Shown here: positions 1 through 9,443 of the stretch, piece after piece
How the letters are laid out: each line of letters starts with the position of its first letter
How positions within the stretch are numbered: position 1 is the first letter of the stretch
NCBI GenBank assembly: GCA_035998445.1
Contig: DASYHQ010000018.1
Span: 62,001-126,000, forward strand
DNA length: 64,000 nucleotides
DNA from: Tepidisphaeraceae bacterium
Lineage (GTDB): Bacteria; Planctomycetota; Phycisphaerae; Tepidisphaerales; Tepidisphaeraceae
Direction: 5' to 3'
The notes under the pieces: generated by a model
Database searches by the model: none
What the model was told of the DNA's origin: nothing
What the model saw: the letters and a program-made list of their open reading frames with translations, nothing else
Program-made: the position numbers and the translations under genes

Positions 1-1169
1 AACGCGTCCTTCGGTGGCTCGTTGGCCTTGGCCTGCTCCTTCTGAATTTCCTTCTCCAGCTCGGCCTTGGCATCGTTCAACGCCGCCAGCGCCTGCTCCT
101 GCTTCTGCGCAGCCTCAGGGCCCATCTTTCTCGCCAGGTCGGGACGCGCCTGCTCCATTTTCTGCTGTGCGACCGTCAACTTGTCGGCCGCCATCGGGGC
201 GTCCTTGGCGACGTCCTGCTGCGTCAGGCTGGTACGGTCCGCCAGATCGGCCTGCTGCTCATCCAGCTTCGGACCGAACGCGTTCGCCTTTGTCTGCTCG
301 TTCACCTGTTGCTGCTGCTCGATCGCCTTATCGACCTGCGCGACCGCGTCCTGCAGCGTCTCCAGCTTTTCCTTTGGTGGCGCCACCGCTCGGCTGAGCT
401 CGCGCAGGCTGTCGCGTGTCTTTTTCTCGTTCAACGCCGCCCGGTAGACGTTGCCAGAGGCTAAGTCCTCGGCAGCGGCGGTGGCGGCTTCCTCGACCTT
501 TTCGTCGCGTGCCTTCTTGGCCGCCTCGGCGGCACGCTCGGGGGCGGTCTGCGGGTCCTGCGCCATCGCGGTCAGGTCGCTGACCGCCTGGCGAACCTCT
601 TCTTTCAGCGCCGACTGCTCGGCCTGCTGGACGCGCAGCGCGTCCTTTTGAGCCGCGCTGAACTGCTCAGACTTCCGGCCGGCGGTTTCCTTCGCCAGCG
701 TGACCGATTGCTTGAAGTTCTCGTTCTGCCGATCCGCCAGCTTCTCCAGCCGGCCCGATAGCTCGTGCATCGCCTGCTGCCGCCGATACTCCTTCAGCAG
801 ATCACCTAATTGCGACGAGATCGTCTTCTGCCCCACAACCGCCTGCGTGACATTGCGGCGGGCGGCGTCGTCGGTGTCGGCGCTTCGGGCCTTCTGCAGC
901 AAATCGACCACCTGCTGCATCTGCGATGCGCTAAGGCTACCGAGTACGCTGTGGATGGCACGCAGCGTCTGCACGTCGTCACCTGTGATGCCGTTGCGAT
1001 CGAATTCAGCCAGCACGCCCTCGATCTGCGTCGCGACCGCCTGCGTCTGCGACTTCAGCCGGGTTTGCGTTTCGGCACCGTCGCGCAACGCCTCGTTCGG
1101 CACCGCCAGCACCGCGACCGGGCTGGCCGCCAGGGACAGGCACAAACTGAGGATGATCGATCGCTTCAT
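1..1169 (-). CDS. Exported coiled-coil protein, partial (C-terminus beyond window)
   Basis: The frame is open from an ATG at 1169 (GGAG ribosome site just upstream) to the window edge, so about 389 residues are visible and the C-terminus is missing. The N-terminus (MKRSIILSLCLSLAASPVAV) is a clear signal peptide. The rest is Ala/Gln/Lys/Glu-rich and low in aromatic residues, with long runs predicted as coiled coil (for example EQQQQVNEQTKANAF). It is the last visible gene of the MoxR/VWA cluster, 110 bp after the PA14-containing gene. It may be a periplasmic structural or scaffold protein, but no family is recognised. The function is unknown; the coding call is secure. Confidence 0.75.
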   Translation of the reverse strand, partial: MKRSIILSLCLSLAASPVAVLAVPNEALRDGAETQTRLKSQTQAVATQIEGVLAEFDRNGITGDDVQTLRAIHSVLGSLSASQMQQVVDLLQKARSADTDDAARRNVTQAVVGQKTISSQLGDLLKEYRRQQAMHELSGRLEKLADRQNENFKQSVTLAKETAGRKSEQFSAAQKDALRVQQAEQSALKEEVRQAVSDLTAMAQDPQTAPERAAEAAKKARDEKVEEAATAAAEDLASGNVYRAALNEKKTRDSLRELSRAVAPPKEKLETLQDAVAQVDKAIEQQQQVNEQTKANAFGPKLDEQQADLADRTSLTQQDVAKDAPMAADKLTVAQQKMEQARPDLARKMGPEAAQKQEQALAALNDAKAELEKEIQKEQAKANEPPKDA

Positions 1170-1279
1170 CTGGTCTCCTTCAAGGCTCGTGCGTGCTATG
1201 GGTACCATCTTACAGTACCGGGTCAGATTGCGGGCGTTGACGTCAACTTGGGTGGACCGTGCAACATGTACGGGCAACC

Positions 1280-3445
1280 TTATGGCGTTGCAGCGGGCTT
1301 TTCCTGCACCATTGTCCCGAGTTTCGTGCTCAGATCGACCTGCCCCTCACGAACCGCGTTGATCTCGCCGAAGTAATCGCCCACGCGGCCCATCAGTTCG
1401 GCCCGCTTCTCGGCCTCGGTGACGACGCGCATCAGGTACTTCTCGCTTGTAGCCACGCCGGGGCCAGTCTGGTCGTTGTTGTCACGAGCTTCAATCCACC
1501 ACTCGAACGTTGTGCCAATCGGCGCGCTGGCTCCAAGGGATTCGATCTTCCAAGGGTAAAAACCACGCGTCGATTTCGGCGAATGGCCGATCTCCAACGG
1601 AATCGCCTTCGCCGCCCGCGCCGCGGCATTGGCGGCGGTGATCTTAGGCGCGTCCAAGTTGAACAGGACCTCGGTTGGAACCACTTGCGGCTGTTCATCT
1701 TTCCGCGCCCACATCAGCGTGACGTGAGCGTTGCCCGCGTTCTCGAAGTACTCCAGCGTGATGTCGACCGCCTTGTCGGCCGACAGTTCGATCGGCTGCG
1801 ATACCGCATCAAAATCACCATCGTGCCACTCGTCGATGATCTTCTTGCCGTCCACCCAGAGCCGCACGCCATCATCGGTGTCGAGCGTAAAGGTGTAGGT
1901 GCCCGATTCCAGCGGCTTGATCTGACCACGCCATCGCACCGAGAAGTTGTCCACGGGGATACCCGCCATCGGCGACTTCTGCTCAAAGTCGAACTCGATC
2001 GCGGGATCGATGCGGGTCTGACTGCGGCCGGCGAAATCGCGCTTGTCGAAGTATTGGCCGGTAAGGCCGTTGATCGGGAACTCCGGCTCTTCCGTCGCGG
2101 GCAGCGGGCGATACTTCAGTTCGAGCTGGGCAATTGCGAAGTCGTCGGTGCCGTCGAAGCCGACGTTGATCAGGCCCTTCGGCGTCACCAGCACCTCTCG
2201 CTCGGCCGGGCTGGTGACCGCCAGCGTTGGCGGGCGATCGGGGACCACGTCGATGCGGTACTCGGTTTCGTTCTTGCTTGTGACGCCGGTCTCATCGACC
2301 AGCTCAATGCGCATCGCGCGCGTGCCGGGCGGTAGCGGGATCGATCGTGGGCCATCGTGCGACGCATGGGCCTTGGCGGGGTCGTTGATGTCGAGCTCGA
2401 GCGGATAAGTAACGTCGGTGCCGATCATCCGAACGACGCTGCGCTGACCACCTTCGGCCGGCCGCAGCATGAGCTTCTTGGTGGCCGTCACGTCCAACAC
2501 CATTCGGCTGCCGGCCAGGAACGACATGTCGCCCGGCGCTTGGGGCACGTCGGACAATCCCGTGTACTGCGGGTAGATCTGCCGGACGGCAATGGACGCG
2601 ACGGCAGGCCGCTCGACCGTCTCCACCCGATAGCTCGGGCTGACGCCGTCGTTCAACTGCACGGTGTACGTGAACGATTCCGGCACCGCACCGATGGTGA
2701 TCGAGAAGCCGTCCGGCACGTTAGGGTCGGGCGCCATGCTGTACGACTGCCGCACGCCCTTGGCATTGGTGGTGATCAGGGTGCCCTGCTTGGGCACGAG
2801 ACCGTCAGCGGTGGCCGTCAGCGTGATGCTGTCGCCACGGGCGATGAAGCGGTCGCCCTCGCTGACGCGGACGCGCGTCTTGCGCGGCACCTCGACGCCA
2901 GGAACCAGCACAGCCCGCTTGATCAGGTCGACCGCGGTCTGTTGCCCGTAGGCGGTGGCCGCCCCTCCGGCGGCCACCAACGCTACGCAAAGGGCAGCCA
3001 CACGGGTCATCTGACGCGTCGTCACGACCTGGCCGAAGTCGACCGCGCCGGCGATCTGCTCCGTCTCGCGCACCAGCTGTGTAACGAGCCCAGGGGCTGC
3101 GCCGACGGGCAGCGCCTCGGGGCGACCCAGCTGGATCGCACTGATCAACCGGCTGCGGAAGACCGGCCAATGCTGCTCGACCGATAGCGCCAGCGTCTCC
3201 TCGTCCGGTCCGCGGACGATTGGCCAGATCGAGAGCTTCAACAACAGCGTGACCGCGGCAGCCATCTGCAGGGCGAACAGGATCGCGCGCGTCGTGTACG
3301 ACAGGTTGAACCACCAGTCGAGCATGGCTGTGACAAACGTCACGCCCACCACGAGCGCCACCGCCGCCGCCACGCCCGTGGCGATGCTCACGACGCTGCG
3401 CTTGCGGCGGACGATGTCGAGCTTGGAGTGGAGAAGGTCGCTCAT
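1280..3445 (-). CDS. Membrane protein with embedded PA14 domain, VWA/MoxR cluster member
   Basis: The 721-residue protein has two N-terminal membrane segments (about residues 20-72) and another near 147-166. A long, probably extracytoplasmic, beta-rich part follows. Around residues 455-593 a PA14 domain is recognisable (GLTGQYF at its start, then TYTFTLDTDDGVRLWVDGKK with the typical DG/W pattern). PA14 domains usually bind carbohydrate. The overall layout resembles the DUF4175-like large membrane proteins that accompany BatA-type genes, with PA14 as an insertion. It is transcribed just after the 815-residue VWA protein (34 bp gap). The role is inferred to be part of an envelope complex driven by the MoxR ATPase; the substrate is unknown. 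Confidence 0.8.
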   Translation of the reverse strand: MSDLLHSKLDIVRRKRSVVSIATGVAAAVALVVGVTFVTAMLDWWFNLSYTTRAILFALQMAAAVTLLLKLSIWPIVRGPDEETLALSVEQHWPVFRSRLISAIQLGRPEALPVGAAPGLVTQLVRETEQIAGAVDFGQVVTTRQMTRVAALCVALVAAGGAATAYGQQTAVDLIKRAVLVPGVEVPRKTRVRVSEGDRFIARGDSITLTATADGLVPKQGTLITTNAKGVRQSYSMAPDPNVPDGFSITIGAVPESFTYTVQLNDGVSPSYRVETVERPAVASIAVRQIYPQYTGLSDVPQAPGDMSFLAGSRMVLDVTATKKLMLRPAEGGQRSVVRMIGTDVTYPLELDINDPAKAHASHDGPRSIPLPPGTRAMRIELVDETGVTSKNETEYRIDVVPDRPPTLAVTSPAEREVLVTPKGLINVGFDGTDDFAIAQLELKYRPLPATEEPEFPINGLTGQYFDKRDFAGRSQTRIDPAIEFDFEQKSPMAGIPVDNFSVRWRGQIKPLESGTYTFTLDTDDGVRLWVDGKKIIDEWHDGDFDAVSQPIELSADKAVDITLEYFENAGNAHVTLMWARKDEQPQVVPTEVLFNLDAPKITAANAAARAAKAIPLEIGHSPKSTRGFYPWKIESLGASAPIGTTFEWWIEARDNNDQTGPGVATSEKYLMRVVTEAEKRAELMGRVGDYFGEINAVREGQVDLSTKLGTMVQEKPAATP

Positions 3446-3479
3446 GGGTCGGTTGTCAATTGTCCGAAACTGTTTTGCC

Positions 3480-5927
3480 TTACTTCAGTTGAAAGATCTT
3501 CCGCATGATCCACTCGGCCGACACGACGCCCAGCAGCAACAGGAAGTAGGCCGGGGAGGACCAGATGTCGACCTCCTGGCGGCTCTTTACGCTTTCGGAC
3601 TGCTGCGAGATCGTCGAGGGAAGCGTGTGCAGATCTTCCTCACGGAAGAACGCGCCGCCGCTGGCGGTGGCGAGCTGGCGGAGCAACGGTTCGTTCATCG
3701 CGATCTCGGAGAACTCGATGCGGCTCTCGCCGACGTTCATCGCCAGGCGTGTGCGCTCGTCGCGGTCGACCCAGAACTCGTACTGGCCCTGCGGCGGCGC
3801 GACGAACTCGCCGCGGTACATCCCCTTCTGATCGGGCAACGGCCGCAGTGAGACGGTCCCGGTCGTGCGACCGTCGGCCGAGCTGTAGGTGCCCTTCACT
3901 TCCGGCGCTTCGATTGGCTGGAACGTCGTGTCGTACAGCCGTGCGTAGACGGTGACGCGGTCGCCGGCGAAGTAGTTGGCACGGTCCAGCGTGAGCTGCG
4001 TGCGCTTCGATTCGCCCAGCAGGTGGGCCATTGCCAGCCGCTGGATGATCTGGCCCCAGAATGCGATGTGGCGGGACTCGCCAGCGTTCTTGCGCCATCG
4101 CCACGTGTTGTCGGTGCCGGAATAGAAGACCTGGCCCAGGCCGTACTGCTGCAGCGCGAAGATCGGCATCTTCTCGCCCATCCGACCGGTCGTCTGGCCC
4201 GCGTCGACCGCGAGCACCTCCGCGCCCGGCTTGGCGCCGGCGACGGGGGCGGCCCAGTAGATGGGCGGCAGTTGCGTCCAGGCGTCGGCGTTGTCCTGCT
4301 GGCGGTCGGTCAGCCGCATGAACAGGCTGGAATGCCCCGCCGGCGTTAGCTCGACTTTAATTGGGCGCGTGGCGTCGTCGGCAGAGCCGGCGCTGCGCCC
4401 GATGGCCCCGATGCCACGGTTGGCCTCGAGCTGCACGGGCAGCATCTTGCCGATCGGCGTATCTTTGAACGCGGTTGGGTTGAACCGCCGACCGGCCACC
4501 ACGAGCAGACCACCACCAAACTTGTCGACGAACTCGTTGATTGCTTCCAACTGTTGCTGCGCAAACTGCCGTGGGTCGACGTCGCCGAGGATGATCAGGT
4601 CGTAGGTGAACAGTTCCTTCTTGTCGCGGGGGAAGCGCGCCAGGTACGGCGAATCGGCGCCGGCGGCCATGGCGGAATCGGCCTCGAGCAGGAGAAACTT
4701 CGCGTCGACCCGGCGGTCGCGCATCAGCACGACCTGCAGGTACTTGTACTCCCAGCGCGGCGTCGTCTCGATCAACAGCACCTTGATCTTGCGATCGATC
4801 ACCTTCACGCGCTGGGCGACGGTGTTGTTGTCCTTCACCGCCTCGTCGCCCTGCGCATCGATCGTGGCGACAAGGTCGAAGTCGCCCGGCTTGTCGGGCG
4901 TGAACTCCATCGAGATCACCTGTTCGTCACCGCTGAACGTCACGTCGCGCACGTCCACCGGCTGCCCGCCCAGCGACAGTTTCAGCTTCGCTGTTCGTCC
5001 CTCTAAACCGGCGCCTTTGACGCGCACGACAACCGGCACCTGATCTTTCAGGAACGCCACTTCCTGCGCGAACATGCTGGCGACGACGATGTCCTTCGGC
5101 GACGAGATTCCGACGCCCCACACGTAGAGCGGCACGCCCTCTTGCCGTGCGATCTCGGCGGCGGCGAGGGGTTGGCTGCCGGTGTTCGATTGGCCATCGG
5201 TGACCAGCCATACGCCCGCCAGTGGTTGGCCGCGCGATCGCAGCAGCGTGTCGCGCACGCCATCACCCAGCGCGGTCGCCGGAGCCGGCGCGTCCAGTCG
5301 ATTCACCCATGCGTACCGATCGGCCTGCGGATCGTTCGACTGTGCCGCTTGCGTATTGGCCGCGCCCAGGTCTTCGACGCCCTGTCCGAACGACATCGGC
5401 CGCAGGTCGTAATCTTCCGACAGTGTCTGCAACAGCTTCAGCCGTTCGTTCTTCAGGCCCGCCTTCACCACGTCAATGCGATTGACGGCGTTGAGGCCCC
5501 CGGTGTCGCCGATCGATTGGTCCAGGCCCTTGGCAGGGTCGATCAGGTTGCGGGCGATCGCGACGCGCTTAATGTCGGCATCTTCCGTGCGCGTGTCGGC
5601 GATCTTCATGCTGGCCGAGGTGTCGAGCATGACCAACAGCGACCGACGCACGCTGCCCTCGACGGTGTAGCGGAAGACGGGGCGCAACAGCAGCACGAGC
5701 AGCAGCGTCAGCAGCGTCGCCCGCAGCGCGGCCATCGTGTAACGCTTGAGCGGCGGCACGTCCCGCGCCGTCTTCCAATACGACCACGCCGCCAGCGCGA
5801 TCAGCAGCAGCATCGCGATGAAGAACCATCCCAGTTGCCCCGCCCCGCGGAACGCGACCGAACCGTCGGCGATGCGCGTGGCGCCATCCGCAGGAATACC
5901 GAGAAATTGGAAGAACAGGCTCTTCAT
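3480..5927 (-). CDS. Membrane-anchored VWA / glutamine-amidotransferase-like protein
   Basis: About 815 residues. Two membrane helices lie near the N-terminus (LGWFFIAMLLLIALAAWSYW and a second Leu-rich helix). Next comes a VWA domain with the metal-site motif DTSAS, then a class I amidotransferase-like fold (FTYDLIILGDVDPRQF, FGGGLLVVAG) without an evident catalytic Cys-His pair. A last membrane helix sits at the C-terminus (SSPAYFLLLLGVVSAEWIM). This is the usual domain order of large BatA/BatB-related proteins in Planctomycetota. I use the ATG at 5927; a GTG at 5942 is in frame. The neighbours (BatA-like, DUF58, MoxR) support a MoxR-dependent complex at the membrane. Confidence 0.85.
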   Translation of the reverse strand: MKSLFFQFLGIPADGATRIADGSVAFRGAGQLGWFFIAMLLLIALAAWSYWKTARDVPPLKRYTMAALRATLLTLLLVLLLRPVFRYTVEGSVRRSLLVMLDTSASMKIADTRTEDADIKRVAIARNLIDPAKGLDQSIGDTGGLNAVNRIDVVKAGLKNERLKLLQTLSEDYDLRPMSFGQGVEDLGAANTQAAQSNDPQADRYAWVNRLDAPAPATALGDGVRDTLLRSRGQPLAGVWLVTDGQSNTGSQPLAAAEIARQEGVPLYVWGVGISSPKDIVVASMFAQEVAFLKDQVPVVVRVKGAGLEGRTAKLKLSLGGQPVDVRDVTFSGDEQVISMEFTPDKPGDFDLVATIDAQGDEAVKDNNTVAQRVKVIDRKIKVLLIETTPRWEYKYLQVVLMRDRRVDAKFLLLEADSAMAAGADSPYLARFPRDKKELFTYDLIILGDVDPRQFAQQQLEAINEFVDKFGGGLLVVAGRRFNPTAFKDTPIGKMLPVQLEANRGIGAIGRSAGSADDATRPIKVELTPAGHSSLFMRLTDRQQDNADAWTQLPPIYWAAPVAGAKPGAEVLAVDAGQTTGRMGEKMPIFALQQYGLGQVFYSGTDNTWRWRKNAGESRHIAFWGQIIQRLAMAHLLGESKRTQLTLDRANYFAGDRVTVYARLYDTTFQPIEAPEVKGTYSSADGRTTGTVSLRPLPDQKGMYRGEFVAPPQGQYEFWVDRDERTRLAMNVGESRIEFSEIAMNEPLLRQLATASGGAFFREEDLHTLPSTISQQSESVKSRQEVDIWSSPAYFLLLLGVVSAEWIMRKIFQLK

Positions 5928-5976
5928 TTTCTTTCGTATCACGGGCCGCGAGCCCGCGATTGCTTAACTAACACAA

Positions 5977-6003
5977 GACACGGGCGGGCCGCCCGTGGTA
6001 CGC
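5977..6003. repeat. Short inverted repeat between the two VWA genes (family C core)
   Basis: GACACGGGCGG followed by its complement and the tail CCCGTGGTACGCG fills the 77-bp gap between two cluster genes. A near-identical copy is at 15483-15511, and longer relatives are at 18022-18095 and 18224-18304. Confidence 0.7.
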
Positions 6004-6004
6004 G

Positions 6005-8203
6005 CTACCGCGATCGACCGAACCATTGGGCCAAAAAAGTTTCCGACGCCGCGATCAGCAGCGCGATCATCGCCAGCGGCAACCACAGTTCCGTGCCCAC
6101 GCGCGACTTCTGCACCATTTGCTCCAACGGCGTGCCGTTATTTACCCGAATGACCATCGTGGCCTCGCCGAGCGACTTTTCCTGATCGGGTGGCATCTCA
6201 GTTAAATTCGATTCCGCTGGATCGGGCTGGGCGGCGAACTTGAGCGTGCTTGCAGGATCGGTAGCGACCTGAATTTCGTAAGGCCCGCTGCGCGGCGTTT
6301 CGGTGACCCTGAGTAATGGCGCGTTGTTGACCAACTCCACACGCGTCGTGAGACGCGTGGCATTCGGGTCGGTATCGGGCGGGAGCACCGTCGCATCGCG
6401 GTTCACCCAATCCAACGGTGAGCGATACGCGAACGGAGCCCCCACCGGCACGTTCAGCGCGTCGTCCTGCCGACCGACCAGCGATGCCAGCGTGCGATAG
6501 ACCAACGGCACGAACACGCCCGGGCGAACGGGCAGATCGGTCCACAGCGTGCTGGCGGTGGTGCCGAACAGCACGACCCGGCCAGCGCCGAACGTGCGTT
6601 CCATCATCAACGGCGACCCATCCGCCAGCCGCAGCACCGTACGGGCCACGCCACTGCCTTCGGGCCGAACAGCACCCTCAGCCTCGTACGCGCCGGCCTG
6701 CAGCGGGAAGTGCCGGCGTACCTTCACGTCGGCCAGGCTGCCGGACGCGGGGTCGTTCCAGATCGACGCGATCGGGTGATCGAAGTTCTGCGACTGCAGC
6801 GGCGTCGCCTTTTCGTCGGCCTTGGCGTCACCGGTCGCGCTGCCGAGCATCGCAGGCAGCATGGCGCGGTTGGCGTAGAGGGCTTCGTTGTAAAACAGCT
6901 TGGCGGTCGATTCGGTCGCGGGACCGGGGAAAATGACCAGGCCACCCCCGCCGCGCACGTACTCGACCAGCGCATCCAGCGGGCCGGTGGACAGGTCGGC
7001 GACGTTCGCCAGCACCACGGCGTCAAAATTGTCGAACCGCACGCTGCCCACATCAGTGGCGTTCACGGGCGTGGCCTTAATGAAGTGGTCGCCCGCCTCC
7101 GCGCCGGCCGGAGCGAGCGCGTTCTGCAGGAAGAACGTGTCCGCATCGCGACCGCTGGCGGCGTTGCCGCTGACCAGCAGCACGCTGATCTGATCGGTGG
7201 CGCGCACGGCGATCGTCCGCGAATCGTCGGCGGGCAGGCGGTCGGCCTCGATGCTGGCCGTCACGCTGGCGCTGCCGGGCTCGCGCAACTTGGCGAAGAG
7301 CGAGACGCTCTTGCTCTCACCGGCCGGCAGCGAATCGATCGTCGCGCCGTCGTTGGGCGCTTCACCGTTCACCGACAGCCGCACGCGGACGTTGTTCGCA
7401 TCGGTCAGGCCACTGTTGGAGACGCGGGCCTCGAACCGTAGCGACCGGTCGACCACCGGCAACCCCGATGCCAGCCGCAGGTCGGTCACCGCAAGGTTCT
7501 GGTCCCCCTTGGGCCCCACTAGCAACACGTGCGAGGCAACAGCGTCCTTCGATTCCGCCAGCGTGCGCGTCGCCGACTCAAACTGCCGCCAACCGACGGC
7601 CTGACCATCGGTGGCGAAATACATCTCTCGCCGCACCGATGGCTTGTTCTTCAACCCCTCGACCGCGGTCCGCAGTGCCGGCACCACGTTGCTGGCGCGG
7701 TCGGAGAGCTTGGCTTCACGAATCGTCTTGCGGGCCAGGTTCAGATCAAGCGTTGGCTCAGCAATCACCGCCTCCACCCCGTCGCCCGCGAGCAGGACGG
7801 AAGCGGAAGAATTCGTCGGCAGCGAATCGAGCACCTGCTCAAGCGCACGTTTGGCGTTGTCGAAGCGCGTCGTGACGCCGTCGGACATGCCCATGCTGTA
7901 CGAGTTGTCGAGCACGAGCGCCGCCGTCACGCCCGACCGGCCGAACAGCCCACCCGCCCCACCACCCGGAATCGCCGGCCGGGCGAGCGCCAGCGCCAGC
8001 AGCACGAGCAGCGCGCAGCGCAGGATCAGCAGCAGCAGATCCTCGATGCGCAGCCGACGCTGGTTCTGTTCCACGCTGGCCATCAGGAAGCGCATGGCCG
8101 CCCACGTCACCTTCTCGTACTGCCGCTTGTTCAGCAGGTGAATGGCGATCGGCACCGCGATCGCGGCGGCGCCGAAGAGGAGGATGGGGTTGAGGAAGCC
8201 CAT
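6005..8203 (-). CDS. BatA-type VWA membrane protein
   Basis: 732 residues. The N-terminal 80 residues are the typical BatA double-membrane module (MGFLNPILLFGAAAIAVPIA, then NKRQYEKVTWAAMRFL and a Leu-rich second helix ending ARPAIPG). A VWA domain follows with the metal-site motif DNSYSMG (about residue 98). A long extracytoplasmic region and a C-terminal membrane helix (LWLPLAMIALLIAASETFLA) complete it. BatA proteins act with MoxR ATPases and DUF58 proteins, whose genes lie directly upstream here. The substrate is unknown. Family assignment is confident. Confidence 0.9.
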   Translation of the reverse strand: MGFLNPILLFGAAAIAVPIAIHLLNKRQYEKVTWAAMRFLMASVEQNQRRLRIEDLLLLILRCALLVLLALALARPAIPGGGAGGLFGRSGVTAALVLDNSYSMGMSDGVTTRFDNAKRALEQVLDSLPTNSSASVLLAGDGVEAVIAEPTLDLNLARKTIREAKLSDRASNVVPALRTAVEGLKNKPSVRREMYFATDGQAVGWRQFESATRTLAESKDAVASHVLLVGPKGDQNLAVTDLRLASGLPVVDRSLRFEARVSNSGLTDANNVRVRLSVNGEAPNDGATIDSLPAGESKSVSLFAKLREPGSASVTASIEADRLPADDSRTIAVRATDQISVLLVSGNAASGRDADTFFLQNALAPAGAEAGDHFIKATPVNATDVGSVRFDNFDAVVLANVADLSTGPLDALVEYVRGGGGLVIFPGPATESTAKLFYNEALYANRAMLPAMLGSATGDAKADEKATPLQSQNFDHPIASIWNDPASGSLADVKVRRHFPLQAGAYEAEGAVRPEGSGVARTVLRLADGSPLMMERTFGAGRVVLFGTTASTLWTDLPVRPGVFVPLVYRTLASLVGRQDDALNVPVGAPFAYRSPLDWVNRDATVLPPDTDPNATRLTTRVELVNNAPLLRVTETPRSGPYEIQVATDPASTLKFAAQPDPAESNLTEMPPDQEKSLGEATMVIRVNNGTPLEQMVQKSRVGTELWLPLAMIALLIAASETFLAQWFGRSR

Positions 8204-8213
8204 GATTGAAAAC

Positions 8214-8345
8214 TAAATCCCAAATCCCAATGCCCAACAAATGATCAGACACCAATGACCGTGAACTAGTACGCGTGATGCCTGAACGCCTCTTTTGGTC
8301 ATTGGAACTTGGTCATTCGTTTGGCATCGGGGCTTGGTCATTTAC
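8214..8345. repeat. Dispersed 'GACCAATGACCAA' inverted repeat (family E)
   Basis: Diverged copies of CCAATGACC on one side and GGTCATTGG / CTTGGTCATTCG on the other form a long imperfect inverted repeat in the gap between the DUF58 and BatA genes. Related copies are at 27099-27243, 31303-31350 and 56151-56304. Confidence 0.75.
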
Positions 8346-8355
8346 ATCACCTACA

Positions 8356-9309
8356 TCACCGCCCCGTCGTTCGCTGCCGAAACGCCAAGTATCCGCTCAG
8401 CACTTCATGCAACGGGTGGCTGGTGTCGACCAGCAGGTAGTGCGTGCTGTTGCGCTCGCAGCCGTCGCTGATGCGCTGCTTAAAGTTTTCCAGCTCGCGC
8501 ATGTAGCTCTTGCGAATGTCGTGCGGACGCGTTTTCAGAATCGGCGTTTCCTCAAGGCCTTCGAACTCGACGTTGCCGTCGAAGGGGAACTCGAGTTCGA
8601 ACGGATCCATCACGTGGAAGACGATGACTTCCTGCCCGCCGAAGCGAAGGTGCTGGATGCCGTCGAGGATCTTCTGTTCGTCGTCGAACAGGTCGCTGAT
8701 GAGGATGACGATGCCCTTGCGCTTGAGCTGCCCGGCCATCTGGTGCAGCACGTCGCCGATGTTCGTCTTGGCGTCCGGGTTGAACGCGGCCAGCGTCGAC
8801 ATGATGCCGTGGATGCTGTTGAGGTTGCCGGTGCGCGGGATGTGGTGGCGAACGACGCCGTCGTCGAACAGCGCCATGGAGATCGCGTCCCGCTGGTGCA
8901 GAATCAGGTACGACAGGCAGGCGGCGATCATCTTGCCGTAATCGAACTTGCTGAGCGTCGACGCAGTGGTGCCGCGCTTGGCGGCGCCGCGGCCACCACC
9001 GGTGATTCCGCTGCCGTAGCGCATCGATTCGCTGCCGTCGAGCAGGATGTGGGCGACGTAGTTCGTCTCCTGCTCGTACTGCTTGAGCATGTACCGGTCG
9101 GTGCGGCCGAGCACCTTCCAATCGATGTGGCGCGTGTCGTCACCGGCCACGTACTCACGGTGCTGCGTGAACTCGATCGAGAACCCCCGGAACGGCGACT
9201 TGTGCTCGCCGGACATGTACCCTTCCACGACGTGCCGTGCCGCCAGGCCAAGCTGTTCGGCTTGGCTGATGGTCTGAGGGTCGAGGAGGCTGGGGAGGTT
9301 TTCTGCCAT
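8356..9309 (-). CDS. DUF58 domain protein
   Basis: 317 residues with the DUF58 hallmark GDDTRHIDWKVLGRTDRYML (about residues 55-74), then a VWA-like core with LDGSESMRYGS. No membrane segment is seen, so it is probably cytoplasmic or peripheral. DUF58 proteins accompany MoxR ATPases and BatA-type proteins, as here (moxR upstream, batA downstream). A Gly-rich insert (GITGGGRGAAKRGTT) follows the metal-site motif. Its role in the complex is inferred from family and position. Confidence 0.92.
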   Translation of the reverse strand: MAENLPSLLDPQTISQAEQLGLAARHVVEGYMSGEHKSPFRGFSIEFTQHREYVAGDDTRHIDWKVLGRTDRYMLKQYEQETNYVAHILLDGSESMRYGSGITGGGRGAAKRGTTASTLSKFDYGKMIAACLSYLILHQRDAISMALFDDGVVRHHIPRTGNLNSIHGIMSTLAAFNPDAKTNIGDVLHQMAGQLKRKGIVILISDLFDDEQKILDGIQHLRFGGQEVIVFHVMDPFELEFPFDGNVEFEGLEETPILKTRPHDIRKSYMRELENFKQRISDGCERNSTHYLLVDTSHPLHEVLSGYLAFRQRTTGR

Positions 9310-9320
9310 GACTTTAAGGC

Positions 9321-9440
9321 TTCAACGCAGAGGCGCAGAGGGTGCCGAAGAGGAACGCGGAGAGATCAGAAGGAACGATGCAAAAAGACCCAGTGTTTCG
9401 CTGCGACCCTCTGCGTCTTCCCTCCGCGCCTCTGCGTTCA
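9321..9440. repeat. Intercistronic inverted repeat (family F, CTCTGCG type)
   Basis: AACGCAGAGGCGCAGAGGG on the left pairs with CCCTCTGCG and CGCCTCTGCGTT on the right, filling the gap between the moxR and DUF58 genes. The same family lies between sufB and sufC at 50828-50919. Confidence 0.8.
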
Positions 9441-9443
9441 GAA